Assembly (NCBI GenBank): GCA_003161435.1
Contig: PMOS01000039.1
Location: 1 to 44,701 of the forward strand
DNA: 44,701 nt
Direction of reading: 5' to 3'
From: Vulcanimicrobiota bacterium
GTDB taxonomy: Bacteria; Vulcanimicrobiota; Vulcanimicrobiia; Vulcanimicrobiales; Vulcanimicrobiaceae
In this document: one piece after another, positions 9,342-17,871 of the stretch
How the letters are laid out: every line of letters begins with the position of its first letter
Numbering within the stretch: position 1 is the stretch's first letter
Position numbers and translations under genes: made by a program
The notes under the pieces: model-generated
Told to the model about the DNA's origin: nothing
The model's input: the letters and a program-made list of their open reading frames with translations, nothing else
The model's database searches: none

Positions 9342-11071
9342 ACGATAACAACGAGCGCGATCCGCGCCTGTCCGCCATCCCCGACACGCACGGTCACGCA
9401 AAGGGCGAACACAAGCCCTACGCCGAGGAACGCCCGCTGCCGCTGACGGCGCGCATGTTGTTCCTGTGGTTCTACCACGCCTGCCGGCGTGGGTATCCGC
9501 GCTTTCTCATGGTCGCGGACCACATGAACTACCTCACGTTCGAGGATCCGGCCGCGGTCAATCTGGTGCGCCGCGCGCTCAAGCTCGCACAAGCCGGCGA
9601 CTTGTACGGCGCGGCCGAGACGGCCAGCGTCGACGTGGCGCACGCGGCCGTCGTGAGCGAAGGGCTGCGCCGCGGTATGCGCTACTCGATCGGCGCCGAG
9701 GTCGACAACGACCCGCGGTCGCGCCCGGACGCGCAGAACATCGTCGATGCGATGCGACCCGACGCGATCATCCGGTCGGTGCACTTCATCCCGATCGCAC
9801 ACCCGGTACACGGCGAGAACTGGCCGTGGCCGTTCGACAATCCGGAGTTCAGCGAGTTCTACGACGTCGTCGGCACCGAGGTCGTGTGGGAGACGTACGT
9901 CAACTCGCTGGTCGACGTGATCGAACGGCTTCCCGGCCACATCGTCGGCCACTTCTTCGTCCCCGCCGTCTTCGGTCACTGGCCCGACGACGCCAAGCTC
10001 GAAGTCTACGAAGACCGCGTGCTGGCCGCCGCCGGCGCGCGCCAGATGGCGGTCGAGTTCAACACGCGCTTTCTCTATCGCGATCACGACGACGAGCAGA
10101 AGCGTCGCTACCTCGACGCAAATCGGCGCTTCCTGCGCAAGGCGAGAGACCGCGGCGTCGGGATCGCGATCGGCTCCGATGCACACTCCCCGAAGGATCA
10201 GGGCGGCGCCTTCGACGTCGTCCTCGACTTGCTCGACGAGCTGGAGATCAACGAGATCATCTTTCCGCTCGGGGGCTCGCTGCGGCGCGTCGCGCTGCGG
10301 ATCGTGCGCGAGCCCGAGCCCGAGCCGGTCCCCGAACCGCCGCCACCGCCTGAACCGGCCAAGGTCCCGGCGCCCGAGGCCGCCGAACCGGTCGCCGCGG
10401 CCAAACCGGTCCGCAAGGCACGATCCACCTCCAAGCCGGTGCGCTCCACCGGCTCGTCGGCCGAGCGCCCTCCGGAGCGCCCCGAACCGGCGGCCGCCGC
10501 CCCGCCCGCACCGCCCGTCCCGTCGGTGTCGGTCGACGACGAACCGGCGCCGGTCGCGCCGAAGCCGGTCACACCCAGGCCCGCCCGCAAGGCGGTCGAC
10601 GACCCCGTGCTCCCGGCATCGCCGAAAGCGCCGGTCGCCAAGGCGGAGCTCCCGGCGGTCAAAGCCGCAGCAAAGGCTGCGCCCAAGCCCGAACCCAAGC
10701 CGCCGGCCAAGGCGCCGGTGAAGGCGAAGGCCGGCCCGGCCAGGGCCATTGTGGCCAAAAAACCCGCCGTCGCGGCAGCGAAGGCGCGTCCCAAGCCGTC
10801 CCCGGCGAAGATGGCCGCCAAGCGGCCGGCGGCGACGGCCGCCAAACACGCGCCGCCGGCTAAGAAAGCGGCGCCGAAGAAGCCTGCTCCCAAAAAGCCG
10901 GCACCCAAGAAAGCAACCTCGGCGCGCTCCCCGGCGAAGAAGGCTGCGCCGGCGAAGAAAAAACTGCCCAAGAAGGCCGCGGCGAAGAAAGCGACGCCGG
11001 CCCGCAAAGCGCCGCCTCGTAAGACCGGCGCCAAGAAGACAGCCAAGAAGACGACGCCCAAGCGGCGCTAG
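9338..11071 (+). CDS. PHP-domain phosphoesterase with histone H1-like C-terminal tail
   Basis: The 577-residue protein has two very different halves. Residues 10-322 are a PHP metallo-phosphoesterase domain of the histidinol-phosphatase type, with DTHGH (16-20), H25, ADH (60-62), E121, H149, H201/H205 and GSDAH (279-283) as metal ligands. Residues 325-577 are low complexity: first PEPEP/PPPP-rich, then repeated AKKxxxKKA and PKKPAPKK units like bacterial H1 or HctB proteins, which would bind nucleic acid. The start is TTG, overlapping the pcp remnant's stop; a later ATG at residue 40 would remove metal-binding residues. The fusion suggests an enzyme held on DNA or RNA; the substrate is unknown. 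A binding-protein gene follows 12 bp downstream. Confidence 0.85.
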   Translation: MNDNNERDPRLSAIPDTHGHAKGEHKPYAEERPLPLTARMLFLWFYHACRRGYPRFLMVADHMNYLTFEDPAAVNLVRRALKLAQAGDLYGAAETASVDVAHAAVVSEGLRRGMRYSIGAEVDNDPRSRPDAQNIVDAMRPDAIIRSVHFIPIAHPVHGENWPWPFDNPEFSEFYDVVGTEVVWETYVNSLVDVIERLPGHIVGHFFVPAVFGHWPDDAKLEVYEDRVLAAAGARQMAVEFNTRFLYRDHDDEQKRRYLDANRRFLRKARDRGVGIAIGSDAHSPKDQGGAFDVVLDLLDELEINEIIFPLGGSLRRVALRIVREPEPEPVPEPPPPPEPAKVPAPEAAEPVAAAKPVRKARSTSKPVRSTGSSAERPPERPEPAAAAPPAPPVPSVSVDDEPAPVAPKPVTPRPARKAVDDPVLPASPKAPVAKAELPAVKAAAKAAPKPEPKPPAKAPVKAKAGPARAIVAKKPAVAAAKARPKPSPAKMAAKRPAATAAKHAPPAKKAAPKKPAPKKPAPKKATSARSPAKKAAPAKKKLPKKAAAKKATPARKAPPRKTGAKKTAKKTTPKRR

Positions 11072-11083
11072 GGAGGACCCGGT

Positions 11084-12739
11084 TTGCGAAGTCTGGTGAT
11101 CGGCGCGCTCGCGTGCGCGCTGTCCGTTAGCGCGTGCTCGAAGGTGGGGGACGAAACCAACGCCGGCGGCGGGACCGCGCGCGGCACGGGCACGGTCCCC
11201 GGCGAGTTGCGCGTTGCGATCCAGCGCTCGCCCAACACGCTCAACCCGATCCTCTCGGCTTTTACGACCGAAGGTTTCCTGAACCGCCTCTCGTTCGACA
11301 ACTTGATCAGCACCGACGAAGCCGGCAAGCATCTGATCCCGATCCTGGCGGCCGAGGTGCCGACCGAGCAAAACGGCGGGATCAGCAAAGATGGCTTGAC
11401 GATCACGTACCATCTGCGTTCCGGCGTCAAGTGGCAAGACGGCTTTGCGTTCAGCAGCAAGGACGTCAAGTTCAGCTGGCAAGCCATGATGAACAACGCG
11501 AACAACGTGAACGAGCGCGTCGGCTACGAAGACGTCGCAACGGTCGATACGCCGAACGCGACGACGGTCATCTTCCACCTCAAGCACAAGTTCGCGCCGT
11601 TCGTGAACACCGTGTTCGCCGAGAGTGACAACCCGGTTTGCGTCCTCCCCGAGCACTTGCTCGCGAAGTATCCGAACCTCAACCAAATCCCGTTCAATCA
11701 GGCCCCGATCGGGACCGGGCCGTTCAAGGTTGCCAGTTGGGTGCGCGGCGACCACATCGAATTCGTTGCGAACGACGATTACTTCCGTGGCAAGCCGAAG
11801 CTGCGCCGCATCATCGTGCGCGAGATCCCCGATGAGAACACCTCCCTCAACGCGCTGCGCGCGCACGATATCGACTGGATCTTCGAAGCGTCGCCGAACC
11901 TCTACAAACAAGTTCGCGACGTGCCCGGCGTCAAGATCGTGATCAACGACCAGCCGCAAACGCTCGGCATGATCATGAACACGTCGCGCCATCCGCTCGA
12001 CGACGTGCGCGTGCGCCGCGCGATCTCGTATGCGGTCGACAAGGCTCTGCTGGTCCAGAACAACACCGGCGGGACGGCGGTCGTCGCCTGGGCTGACCAG
12101 CCGCCGTTCATGTGGGCGTACGAGCCCAACGTCATGAAGTACCCACACAACATCGCCCAGGCGCGCCGTCTGCTCGCCCAGGCCGGCTGGTCGCCGGGAC
12201 CCGACGGCATGATGCGCAAGAACGGGCAACCGCTGCAGCTCCAGCTGGCATATAACGTCGAGAACGCCACCCGCCGGCTGGTCGCGGTGCAGGTCCAAGC
12301 GATGCTCAAGCAAGCCGGGATCGACGCTGAGGTCAAGACCTATCCGGCGAACATCTTCTTCGCCACCTACGGGCAGGGCGGGATCCTGACCAACGGCAAG
12401 TTCGATCTCACCGTCTCGGGCTGGATCGCGGGCATGGATCCGGACGACCACTCACTCTACCAGTGCGACCAGATTCCGCGCCCCGAGCACCCCGACGGCG
12501 CGAACTACTCGCGCTACTGCAGCCCGCAAATGGAGGCGTTGCAGAAGGCGGCGCTGGGTACCTACGACGAGGCCGCCCGCAAGAAGGCGTACTCCGCCAT
12601 CCAGAAGCTGCTGGCGGCCGACCTCCCCGAGAACTACATCTGGTTCCCGCGCCAGATCCAGCCGATAAATCCGGATTTCAAAGGCTTCACGCCGAACCCG
12701 ATCAACGAGTCGTGGAACGCCTACCAATGGGAGATTTGA
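11084..12739 (+). CDS. ABC transporter substrate-binding lipoprotein, peptide family (SBP_bac_5)
   Basis: This is a 551-residue family 5 solute-binding protein of the DppA/OppA type. The start is TTG, with GGGAGGA 6-7 nt upstream. A lipoprotein signal ends in VSAC with lipidated C18, so it sits on the outer face of the cytoplasmic membrane. The domain runs from about residue 40 to the end. Typical segments are TLNPILSAFTTEGFLNRL, YHLRSGVKWQDGFAFSSKDVKFSW (split by the family signature), IGTGPFKVASWVRGDHIEF, DDVRVRRAISYAVDK and FDLTVSGWIAG. No permease or ATPase gene is in the window, so it either works with subunits encoded elsewhere or is an orphan receptor. The ligand, an oligopeptide or other, cannot be told. 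Confidence 0.92.
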   Translation: MRSLVIGALACALSVSACSKVGDETNAGGGTARGTGTVPGELRVAIQRSPNTLNPILSAFTTEGFLNRLSFDNLISTDEAGKHLIPILAAEVPTEQNGGISKDGLTITYHLRSGVKWQDGFAFSSKDVKFSWQAMMNNANNVNERVGYEDVATVDTPNATTVIFHLKHKFAPFVNTVFAESDNPVCVLPEHLLAKYPNLNQIPFNQAPIGTGPFKVASWVRGDHIEFVANDDYFRGKPKLRRIIVREIPDENTSLNALRAHDIDWIFEASPNLYKQVRDVPGVKIVINDQPQTLGMIMNTSRHPLDDVRVRRAISYAVDKALLVQNNTGGTAVVAWADQPPFMWAYEPNVMKYPHNIAQARRLLAQAGWSPGPDGMMRKNGQPLQLQLAYNVENATRRLVAVQVQAMLKQAGIDAEVKTYPANIFFATYGQGGILTNGKFDLTVSGWIAGMDPDDHSLYQCDQIPRPEHPDGANYSRYCSPQMEALQKAALGTYDEAARKKAYSAIQKLLAADLPENYIWFPRQIQPINPDFKGFTPNPINESWNAYQWEI

Positions 12740-12745
12740 TGCGGC

Positions 12746-13300
12746 GTGTTTGACGAGCCATCCCAGAGCCCGATCGCGCGCATCCCCGAGTTGCGCTGGC
12801 TCAGGAACATCATCGTGGAGCGCGCGCTCACCCGCGGAGACTACTTGCTCTCGGGCGGCGCGCGCAGCGACTACTATATCGACAAGTTCAAGCTGTTCGC
12901 CGATCCGCACGTCCTGCGGCGCATCGCGCGGCTGTTCGGGCCGATCATCTCCGAGATCAATCCAGACGTGATCGGCGGGACCGAGCTGGGCGGCGTCATC
13001 ATCGCCACGGCGGTTTCGCAGATGACCGGATTGCCGATGATCGTCGTGCGCAAACAGCCCAAACAGTATGGCGCGTTTGCCGAGGAGTACGTCGAAGGCC
13101 CGATCGTGCGCGGGCAGCACGTGTTCTTGCTCGAGGACGTCGTGACCAGCGGGCGCGAGCTCCTGGCGGCCAAGGCTCGCTTGGAAGAGCTCAACCTCCG
13201 CGTGACGCCGCATGCGGTGATCTCGCGCGGGCTGGCGCCGGTGAGCTCGTTGATTCAGTTTGCTTTGCCGCGTGGGGAGGGTGGGCCGCGGCAAAACTAG
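12746..13300 (+). CDS. pyrE: Orotate phosphoribosyltransferase
   Basis: The enzyme makes OMP from orotate and PRPP in pyrimidine synthesis. It has 184 residues, normal for the shorter PyrE type. Visible features are LLSGGARSDYYIDKF (the orotate side), GGTELGGVIIATAVS, VRKQPKQYG and the PRPP-binding loop VFLLEDVVTSG (126-136). The start is GTG, 6 bp after the lipoprotein stop, with no strong ribosome binding site. The last codons form a 9-bp palindrome (TTTGCCGCG / CGCGGCAAA, 13264-13295), which may help end the transcript. No other pyrimidine gene is nearby. Confidence 0.92.
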   Translation: MFDEPSQSPIARIPELRWLRNIIVERALTRGDYLLSGGARSDYYIDKFKLFADPHVLRRIARLFGPIISEINPDVIGGTELGGVIIATAVSQMTGLPMIVVRKQPKQYGAFAEEYVEGPIVRGQHVFLLEDVVTSGRELLAAKARLEELNLRVTPHAVISRGLAPVSSLIQFALPRGEGGPRQN

Positions 13301-13313
13301 CCGTTGTGGCGTT

Positions 13314-13459
13314 GAGGTGGGAGCGCGACGTTGCTGCGCCGGGGACGCTCCGTGCGCCGCATCCTGCGGCTTCCGTCGCTCGGTTCTTCGCTCGCTCTCG
13401 CCCTCCGGGCTCCGCTCGCTCCGAAACGCCCCGGCGCAGCAATGTCGCGCTCCCACCTC
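13314..13459. repeat. Element with 31-bp terminal inverted repeats
   Basis: The arms 13314-13344 and 13429-13459 are reverse complements at 30 of 31 positions and enclose 84 bp of CGCTC-rich sequence. The element lies between the convergent genes pyrE and the MBL hydrolase. It is too short to encode a transposase. It may be a MITE-like insertion or a large hairpin used as a two-way transcription barrier. I see no clear target duplication. Confidence 0.75.
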
Positions 13460-13512
13460 CGGCACGATTGTTGGATGGCGTTCTGCCGCGATGAGGGGTT
13501 GGCAGACATGCT

Positions 13513-13540
13513 GTCACCCTGAGCTCGGCGAAGGGCGACG
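13513..13540. repeat. REP-like palindrome, copy 3
   Basis: GTCACCCTGAGC...GGCGAAGGGCGACG is another copy of the dispersed intergenic element, 15 bp before the stop codon of the MBL hydrolase gene. Confidence 0.7.
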
Positions 13541-13555
13541 ACGCCGCGGTGGGGA

Positions 13556-14317
13556 CTAGTGGTCGAGGGTTAGGGTGTGGTGGTCGTCGGCTACGATGAT
13601 CTCGCCGGTGAAGATTTCGCGGGCGGATTGGTCGAGGTCGTTCGCGGTTGACTCTTCGCCGTAGTGGGTGAGGACGAGCCGCCGGACGCCGGCGGCTTGC
13701 GCCATCTGGGCGGCTTCCGCGGCGGTGCTGTGGCCGCGCTCGCCGGGCTCGGTTTCGCCGCGGCGCAGCGTCGCTTCGCAGAGGAAAACGTCGGTTTCGC
13801 GCGCTAGCGCGACGACGCGGTCGTCGGGGGCGGTGTCCGCCGAGTAGGTGACGCTGGCGCCGTCGCGTTCCCAGCGAATGGCGAAGGCTGCGATGTAGTG
13901 GGCGGTTTGGGCGAAGCGTAATGTTGCGGCGTCAATGGCGAGCGGCCGGGACGGGTCGTACTCGCTCAGTTCGAAGACGTCTTGAAGAAAGTCTCCGCCT
14001 TCGTGGGCGAACGCGGAAACCAGCGCTCGCAGCATCGCGAGCCCGCCCGGCGGGAGGTAGACGCGCACCTTTGTGTTACGGCGGCGGGAGCCGTAGCGCA
14101 GCGCGTAGCGCAGCGGGATCAGGTCGATGAAGTGATCGGCGTGCATGTGGCTGATCACGACCGCGCCGAGCCGATCGTAATCGACGTGGCGGCGGAGGTT
14201 GGCGAGCGCGCCGGTGCCGAGGTCGAGGACGATCGGAGTTTCGCCGTCGTCGACAAGATACGAGCTGCACGCGCGATCTGGGCGCGGGATCGAGCAACTC
14301 GAGCCGGCCACGACCAA
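13556..14317 (-). CDS. MBL-fold metallo-hydrolase, RNase Z-like
   Basis: The 253-residue metallo-beta-lactamase-fold hydrolase begins at TTG 14317 with VVAGSSCSIPRPDRACSSYLV, the usual N-terminal strand of RNase Z-like and cyclic phosphodiesterase-like members. The metal motif HMHADH is at about 57-62; later ligands are the Asp of YSADTAP and the His of VLTHYGEES. The RNase Z exosite insertion is not seen, so a tRNA 3' processing role is doubtful; a phosphodiesterase or general hydrolase is more likely. The start is chosen from the domain boundary, since the longer frame overlaps bcp, and there is no clear ribosome binding site. It follows bcp by 14 bp and is probably cotranscribed. Confidence 0.85.
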   Translation of the reverse strand: MVVAGSSCSIPRPDRACSSYLVDDGETPIVLDLGTGALANLRRHVDYDRLGAVVISHMHADHFIDLIPLRYALRYGSRRRNTKVRVYLPPGGLAMLRALVSAFAHEGGDFLQDVFELSEYDPSRPLAIDAATLRFAQTAHYIAAFAIRWERDGASVTYSADTAPDDRVVALARETDVFLCEATLRRGETEPGERGHSTAAEAAQMAQAAGVRRLVLTHYGEESTANDLDQSAREIFTGEIIVADDHHTLTLDH

Positions 14318-14331
14318 GTGTGCGGTGGCCG

Positions 14332-14793
14332 TCAGAGCGATCGGACTGCCTCGAGCACGGCTGCGGCGTGCCCCTCGACCGAGACGCGCGGCCACACCTT
14401 GGTGACGGTGCCGGTGCCGTCGATCAGGAACGTCGAGCGCTGAATGCCGACGCTCTTTTTTCCGTACATGTTCTTTTCGACGATCACGCCGAACGCGTCG
14501 CAGATCGCCGACGACGTGTCGGCGAGCAGCGAAAAGTTCAGGTCGTACTTTTCGGCGAACTTCTTCTGCGCGGCGACGTCGTCGCGGCTGACGCCGACGA
14601 TCGCGGCGCCGGCACCGGTCAGCTCGCCCTTGACGTCGCGAAACGCCTGCGACTCTGCGGTGCAGCCCGGTGTGTCGGCCTTCGGATAGAAGTACACGAC
14701 GAGCTTTCGACCCGCGAAGTCGCGCAAGCGCACATTGTGGCCGTCTTGATCGCTGGCGCCCACGTCCGGCACCTTGGCTCCCGCTTCGAGCAC
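14332..14793 (-). CDS. bcp: Thiol peroxidase of the Bcp/PrxQ family
   Basis: Bcp reduces hydrogen peroxide and organic peroxides with thioredoxin as usual donor. From GTG 14793 the protein has 153 residues, the normal size, with GGGGGAG a few bases upstream. The peroxidatic cysteine is C44 in YPKADTPGCTAES. The second cysteine five residues later, found in the two-cysteine E. coli type, is absent here (the position is Ser/Gln), so this is the one-cysteine or PrxQ-beta variant. The C-terminal part has the expected GKKSVGIQRSTFLID. The MBL hydrolase gene follows 14 bp downstream. Confidence 0.92.
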   Translation of the reverse strand: MLEAGAKVPDVGASDQDGHNVRLRDFAGRKLVVYFYPKADTPGCTAESQAFRDVKGELTGAGAAIVGVSRDDVAAQKKFAEKYDLNFSLLADTSSAICDAFGVIVEKNMYGKKSVGIQRSTFLIDGTGTVTKVWPRVSVEGHAAAVLEAVRSL

Positions 14794-14896
14794 GTCACTC
14801 CCCCGATGGTGGATATAACCGTCGGCTGCGCCGGAATAGACGGCGGCACCTCTCCCCGAGGAGTCGACGCGTGACGAGAAAACGTATTGCCGGTCC

Positions 14897-15460
14897 ATGT
14901 CATCGTCAGCGGCTCACCCGCTCGCCGAACGGCTCATCGAACTGGCTCGGCGAGAGCCCCTCGACGGGCCCGTCATTGAGGTCGGCACCGGCTCGGGGCG
15001 CAACACGCGAGCCCTCGTCGAGGCAAACATCCCGAACGTCACGGTACCTGACAGCACACCGTACACGCAGCTCCCCGGCACCCGCGACAGTTACGGCGCG
15101 GGTCTTTCCACCCACGCGTACCTGCACGGCGAGAGCGCGAAGCTGCGCGCCGGCATCGCCGAGCTGCGGCGCGTGCTGCGTCCGAACGCCCCGATTTTCA
15201 TCACGCTCGGCTCGTTCAAGGACGCGCGCTACGGCTTGGGCATCCCGTTCGACGAGCGCAGCTTTGCGCCGGGCGAAGGCGACGAGCTCGGCATACCGCA
15301 TGCCTACTTCGATCGCGACGGCGTGATCGAGCTGCTCTTCGGGTTCACCATCGATTCGATGGAGGAAGTCGATGTCGACGACATTGTCGGCCGCTGGGCG
15401 CACGCCGACGACGACGTTGCGGGACGCGTGCACTGGTTCGTCCAGGCACGCAAGACGTGA
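14897..15460 (+). CDS. Class I SAM-dependent methyltransferase
   Basis: The 187-residue protein has motif I VIEVGTGSGRNTRAL (about 26-40), where SAM would bind, a shortened central part, and the post-motif III region ELRRVLRPNAPIFITLGSFKDARYG typical of the Methyltransf_11/25 group. It is shorter than most family members (200-260), with the segment after motif I reduced. The substrate is unknown. Its stop overlaps the GTG of the next gene (GTGA), so the two are translationally coupled. It is divergent from bcp with about 100 bp between starts. Confidence 0.82.
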   Translation: MSSSAAHPLAERLIELARREPLDGPVIEVGTGSGRNTRALVEANIPNVTVPDSTPYTQLPGTRDSYGAGLSTHAYLHGESAKLRAGIAELRRVLRPNAPIFITLGSFKDARYGLGIPFDERSFAPGEGDELGIPHAYFDRDGVIELLFGFTIDSMEEVDVDDIVGRWAHADDDVAGRVHWFVQARKT

Positions 15461-16374
15461 ACCGGCCGTGGGACGCCGAGATCGAGGTTTCACTCGATCT
15501 CGTGCGTGAGCTGATCGCCGCCGAGTTCCCGTCGCTCGCGCCGGTGCGCGCGGAGTTGCTCGGTTACGGTTGGGATAACGCGGCGTTTCTCGTCAACGGC
15601 GAATACGTGTTTCGGTTTCCGCGACGCACGATTGCAGTTCCGCTGATTCGCAGCGAGCTCGCAGCGCTGCCGCGCATCGCGCCGATTCTGCCCGTGCCCA
15701 TTCCCGTGCCGAGCTTCGCCGGATCGCCGAGCACCGGTTACCCGTGGCCGTTCGCCGGCTACTCGCTGCTTCGCGGCACGCCGCTCGACGCGAAACGGCC
15801 TTCGGCGCGGGAACGTGCGCTGCTGGCGCCCGCACTCGGCTGGTTCTTGCGGGCGCTACATGGTGCGCCAACCCATGCGGCGGCGGCGAGCGTTCTCGGC
15901 GGCGACCTCATCGGGCGGCTCGATCACGCGAAACGGATGCCGCAGGCGCGAACGCGCTTCGCCGACGCGGCCGCCGCCGGCGTGTTCGCCGACGGCGACG
16001 TCTTCATCACCGCGATGGAGCGGCTTGCGCCGGATGACGCGCCCCGCCCGGCGGTCGTCGTGCACGGCGACCTCTACGCCCGACATCTCCTCGTCGACGA
16101 TGCGGGCGCGCTGGCCGGCGTGATCGACTGGGGCGACATCCACCTCGGCGATCGCGCGCTCGATCTCGCCGCAGCAAAGCTGGTGCTGCCGGCTAGCGAG
16201 TTGGACACATTTCGCGCTCATTACGGTCCCATCGATGCCACAACGTGGAACCGCGTCACGTACCGCGCGATCCATCACGCCGCACTGGAGCTCGCTTACG
16301 GCATCGACCGCAACGATCGCGACCTCATCGACGCCGCCCTCTTCGCGCTCACCGCGCTTCGCGAGCAGTTGTAG
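15457..16374 (+). CDS. Aminoglycoside phosphotransferase-family kinase-like protein
   Basis: The 305-residue protein has a choline/aminoglycoside kinase fold. An N-lobe glycine-containing strand (LLGYGWDNAAFLVNGEYVFRFPRR) and a conserved acidic patch are followed by the catalytic loop VVVHGDLYARHLLVD (HGDxxxxH/N; Asp is the base) and the metal-binding IDWGDIHLGDRALDLA (DFG-like). The usual Asn of HGDxxxxN is His here. Such proteins phosphorylate small molecules such as homoserine, choline, macrolides or aminoglycosides. Nothing here tells which, and resistance should not be assumed. It is coupled to the methyltransferase by a GTGA overlap. Confidence 0.85.
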   Translation: MNRPWDAEIEVSLDLVRELIAAEFPSLAPVRAELLGYGWDNAAFLVNGEYVFRFPRRTIAVPLIRSELAALPRIAPILPVPIPVPSFAGSPSTGYPWPFAGYSLLRGTPLDAKRPSARERALLAPALGWFLRALHGAPTHAAAASVLGGDLIGRLDHAKRMPQARTRFADAAAAGVFADGDVFITAMERLAPDDAPRPAVVVHGDLYARHLLVDDAGALAGVIDWGDIHLGDRALDLAAAKLVLPASELDTFRAHYGPIDATTWNRVTYRAIHHAALELAYGIDRNDRDLIDAALFALTALREQL

Positions 16375-16427
16375 CCGCGCGCATTTTTTCTCGATCGCGT
16401 CGTCGCCAGTAGAAGGCCGACAGCCCT

Positions 16428-16455
16428 GTCACCCTGAGCTTGTCGAAGGGCGACG
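16428..16455. repeat. REP-like palindrome, copy 4
   Basis: GTCACCCTGAGC...GTCGAAGGGCGACG. The element lies between the convergent kinase-like and rhodanese genes. Confidence 0.75.
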
Positions 16456-16481
16456 ACCTTACGGAAATCGAGCCGCGCCAA

Positions 16482-16512
16482 CCGTCACCCTGAGCCGGGC
16501 GAAGGGTGACGG
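16482..16512. repeat. REP-like palindrome, copy 5
   Basis: CCGTCACCC and GGGTGACGG form a perfect 9-bp stem around TGAGCCGGGCGAA. It is 26 bp from copy 4, and the pair resembles the doublet at 1081-1166. Confidence 0.75.
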
Positions 16513-16538
16513 CATCGAAGCGTGACCGTAAGACGCGA

Positions 16539-16856
16539 TTAGTAACGCGGGACGGCGGGATCGATCTGCGTGGACCAAGCTTCGATGCCTCCGGCGAGGT
16601 TTTCGGCGTTGTCGTAGCCGTTGGCTTCGAGGAATTGGGTGACGCGGGCGCTGCGGCCGCCGCCGTGGCACATCACGACGATCGGTTTGTCGTGCGGCAG
16701 CTCACCGAAGCGCTCGGGGATCTCGCCCATCGGGATCGTCGTGCCCCACGGGATCGAGGCGGTTTCGATCTCGTCGGGTTCGCGGACGTCGAGCAGGACG
16801 AAATCGTCGCCGGCGTCGTGGCGGCGCTTGAGCTCGGCGACGGTGATCTCGTTCAT
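16539..16856 (-). CDS. Single-domain rhodanese
   Basis: The 105-residue rhodanese transfers sulfane sulfur through a cysteine persulfide. The active loop is C63-HGGGRS in [13 protein letters not shown], preceded by [19 protein letters not shown] and ended by NLAGGIEAW. The ATG overlaps the thiG stop (ATGA), so it is translated with the thiazole genes. Since thiF is not in the cluster, this rhodanese is a good candidate to deliver sulfur towards the ThiS thiocarboxylate, as the rhodanese domain of ThiI does in E. coli. That role is inferred from position only. Confidence 0.93.
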   Translation of the reverse strand: MNEITVAELKRRHDAGDDFVLLDVREPDEIETASIPWGTTIPMGEIPERFGELPHDKPIVVMCHGGGRSARVTQFLEANGYDNAENLAGGIEAWSTQIDPAVPRY

Positions 16857-17662
16857 GCGCCGGCCGGCGGGCGCGTGGCGATGAGGTCGTGCATCGAGCT
16901 CGACGCGTTCGCGTAGAGCCGCCGTGGCATCCGGCCTGCGAGATAGGCGTCGCGTCCGGCTTCGATCGCGTACCGCATCGCGCGGGCCATGCGCACCGGA
17001 TCGGTTGCGGCGGCGATCCCGGTGTTCATCAGCACGGCGTCGACGCCAAGCTCCATCGCGATCGCTGCGTCCGACGCGGTTCCGACGCCGGCATCGACGA
17101 TCACCGGAATCTTGGCGCGCTCCTTGATCAGCCGGATCGAGTACGGATTGCAGACGCCGAGGCCGCTGCCGATCGGTGCGGCCAGCGGCATGACGGCGGC
17201 GCAGCCGACTTCTTCGAGCCGCTTGCACGCGATCGGATCGTCGACGACGTACGGGAGCACCGTGAAGCCGTCGCGCACGAGCTCTTCCGCCGCGACGATC
17301 GTCTCGCGCGTGTCGGGATAGAGCGTCTCAGCGTCGCCGATCACCTCGACCTTGATCAGGTCGGTGCCGAGCGCTTCGCGCGCGAGCTTCGCGGTCAACA
17401 CGGCGTCCTTGGCGGTGTAACAACCGGCGGTGTTGGGCAGCAGCGTCATCTTCTCGCGGTCGATGTAGTCGACGAGCGTCTTGCCGCTCTTGTCGTCGAG
17501 GTGCATGCGACGGATGGCCACGGTGACGACCTGGGCGCCGCTGGCTATGTGTGCCTGTTGCATCACGTCGAGCGACGGGTACTTGCCGGTTCCCACGAAC
17601 AGGCGCGAGTGGAACTCGTACTTGCCGATGCGCAGTGTCTCGAGATCAGTGTCGGTCTGCAT
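16853..17662 (-). CDS. thiG: Thiazole synthase
   Basis: ThiG condenses 1-deoxy-D-xylulose 5-phosphate, dehydroglycine and the sulfur of ThiS thiocarboxylate into the thiazole of thiamine. From ATG 17662 the protein has 269 residues. The TIM-barrel signatures are clear: [14 protein letters not shown], the Schiff-base lysine K104 in [22 protein letters not shown], and the phosphate-binding [17 protein letters not shown] with [10 protein letters not shown]. It lies 8 bp after thiS and overlaps the rhodanese gene. Confidence 0.96.
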   Translation of the reverse strand: MQTDTDLETLRIGKYEFHSRLFVGTGKYPSLDVMQQAHIASGAQVVTVAIRRMHLDDKSGKTLVDYIDREKMTLLPNTAGCYTAKDAVLTAKLAREALGTDLIKVEVIGDAETLYPDTRETIVAAEELVRDGFTVLPYVVDDPIACKRLEEVGCAAVMPLAAPIGSGLGVCNPYSIRLIKERAKIPVIVDAGVGTASDAAIAMELGVDAVLMNTGIAAATDPVRMARAMRYAIEAGRDAYLAGRMPRRLYANASSSMHDLIATRPPAGA

Positions 17663-17670
17663 TTCGTCTC

Positions 17671-17871
17671 CTAGCCCCCAGCGACCGCGACAATGACCTC
17701 GAGCCGATCGCCCTCGCACAGCGCGGTCGCCGCGTGACGGGCGCGCGGGACGACGTCGTCGTTGAGCGCGACCGCCGTCCCGTCACGGCGCACGCCGATG
17801 GCCTCGAGCAGCGAGTCGAGCGTCGCCCCGTCGGCGATCTCCCGCGATTCGCCGTTGACCTGAATCGTCAC
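17671..17871 (-). CDS. thiS: Sulfur carrier protein ThiS
   Basis: The 66-residue ubiquitin-like carrier starts [12 protein letters not shown] and ends in the required Gly-Gly (VIVAVAGG), where ThiF adenylates and sulfur is loaded. The start is GTG, overlapping the thiO stop as GTGA. It lies between thiO and thiG. No thiF/moeB-type E1 gene is visible in the window. Confidence 0.95.
   Translation of the reverse strand: MTIQVNGESREIADGATLDSLLEAIGVRRDGTAVALNDDVVPRARHAATALCEGDRLEVIVAVAGG

Noticed and set aside
9170..12451. Open frame of 1093 codons on the minus strand opposite the PHP and binding-protein genes
   Set aside because: It is the antisense shadow of two well-identified genes; the Arg/Gly/Leu-rich translation matches no family and arises from high-GC codon use.
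15457..16374. Aminoglycoside resistance gene
   Set aside because: Only the kinase fold is supported; family members act on many small molecules and nothing here links it to resistance.
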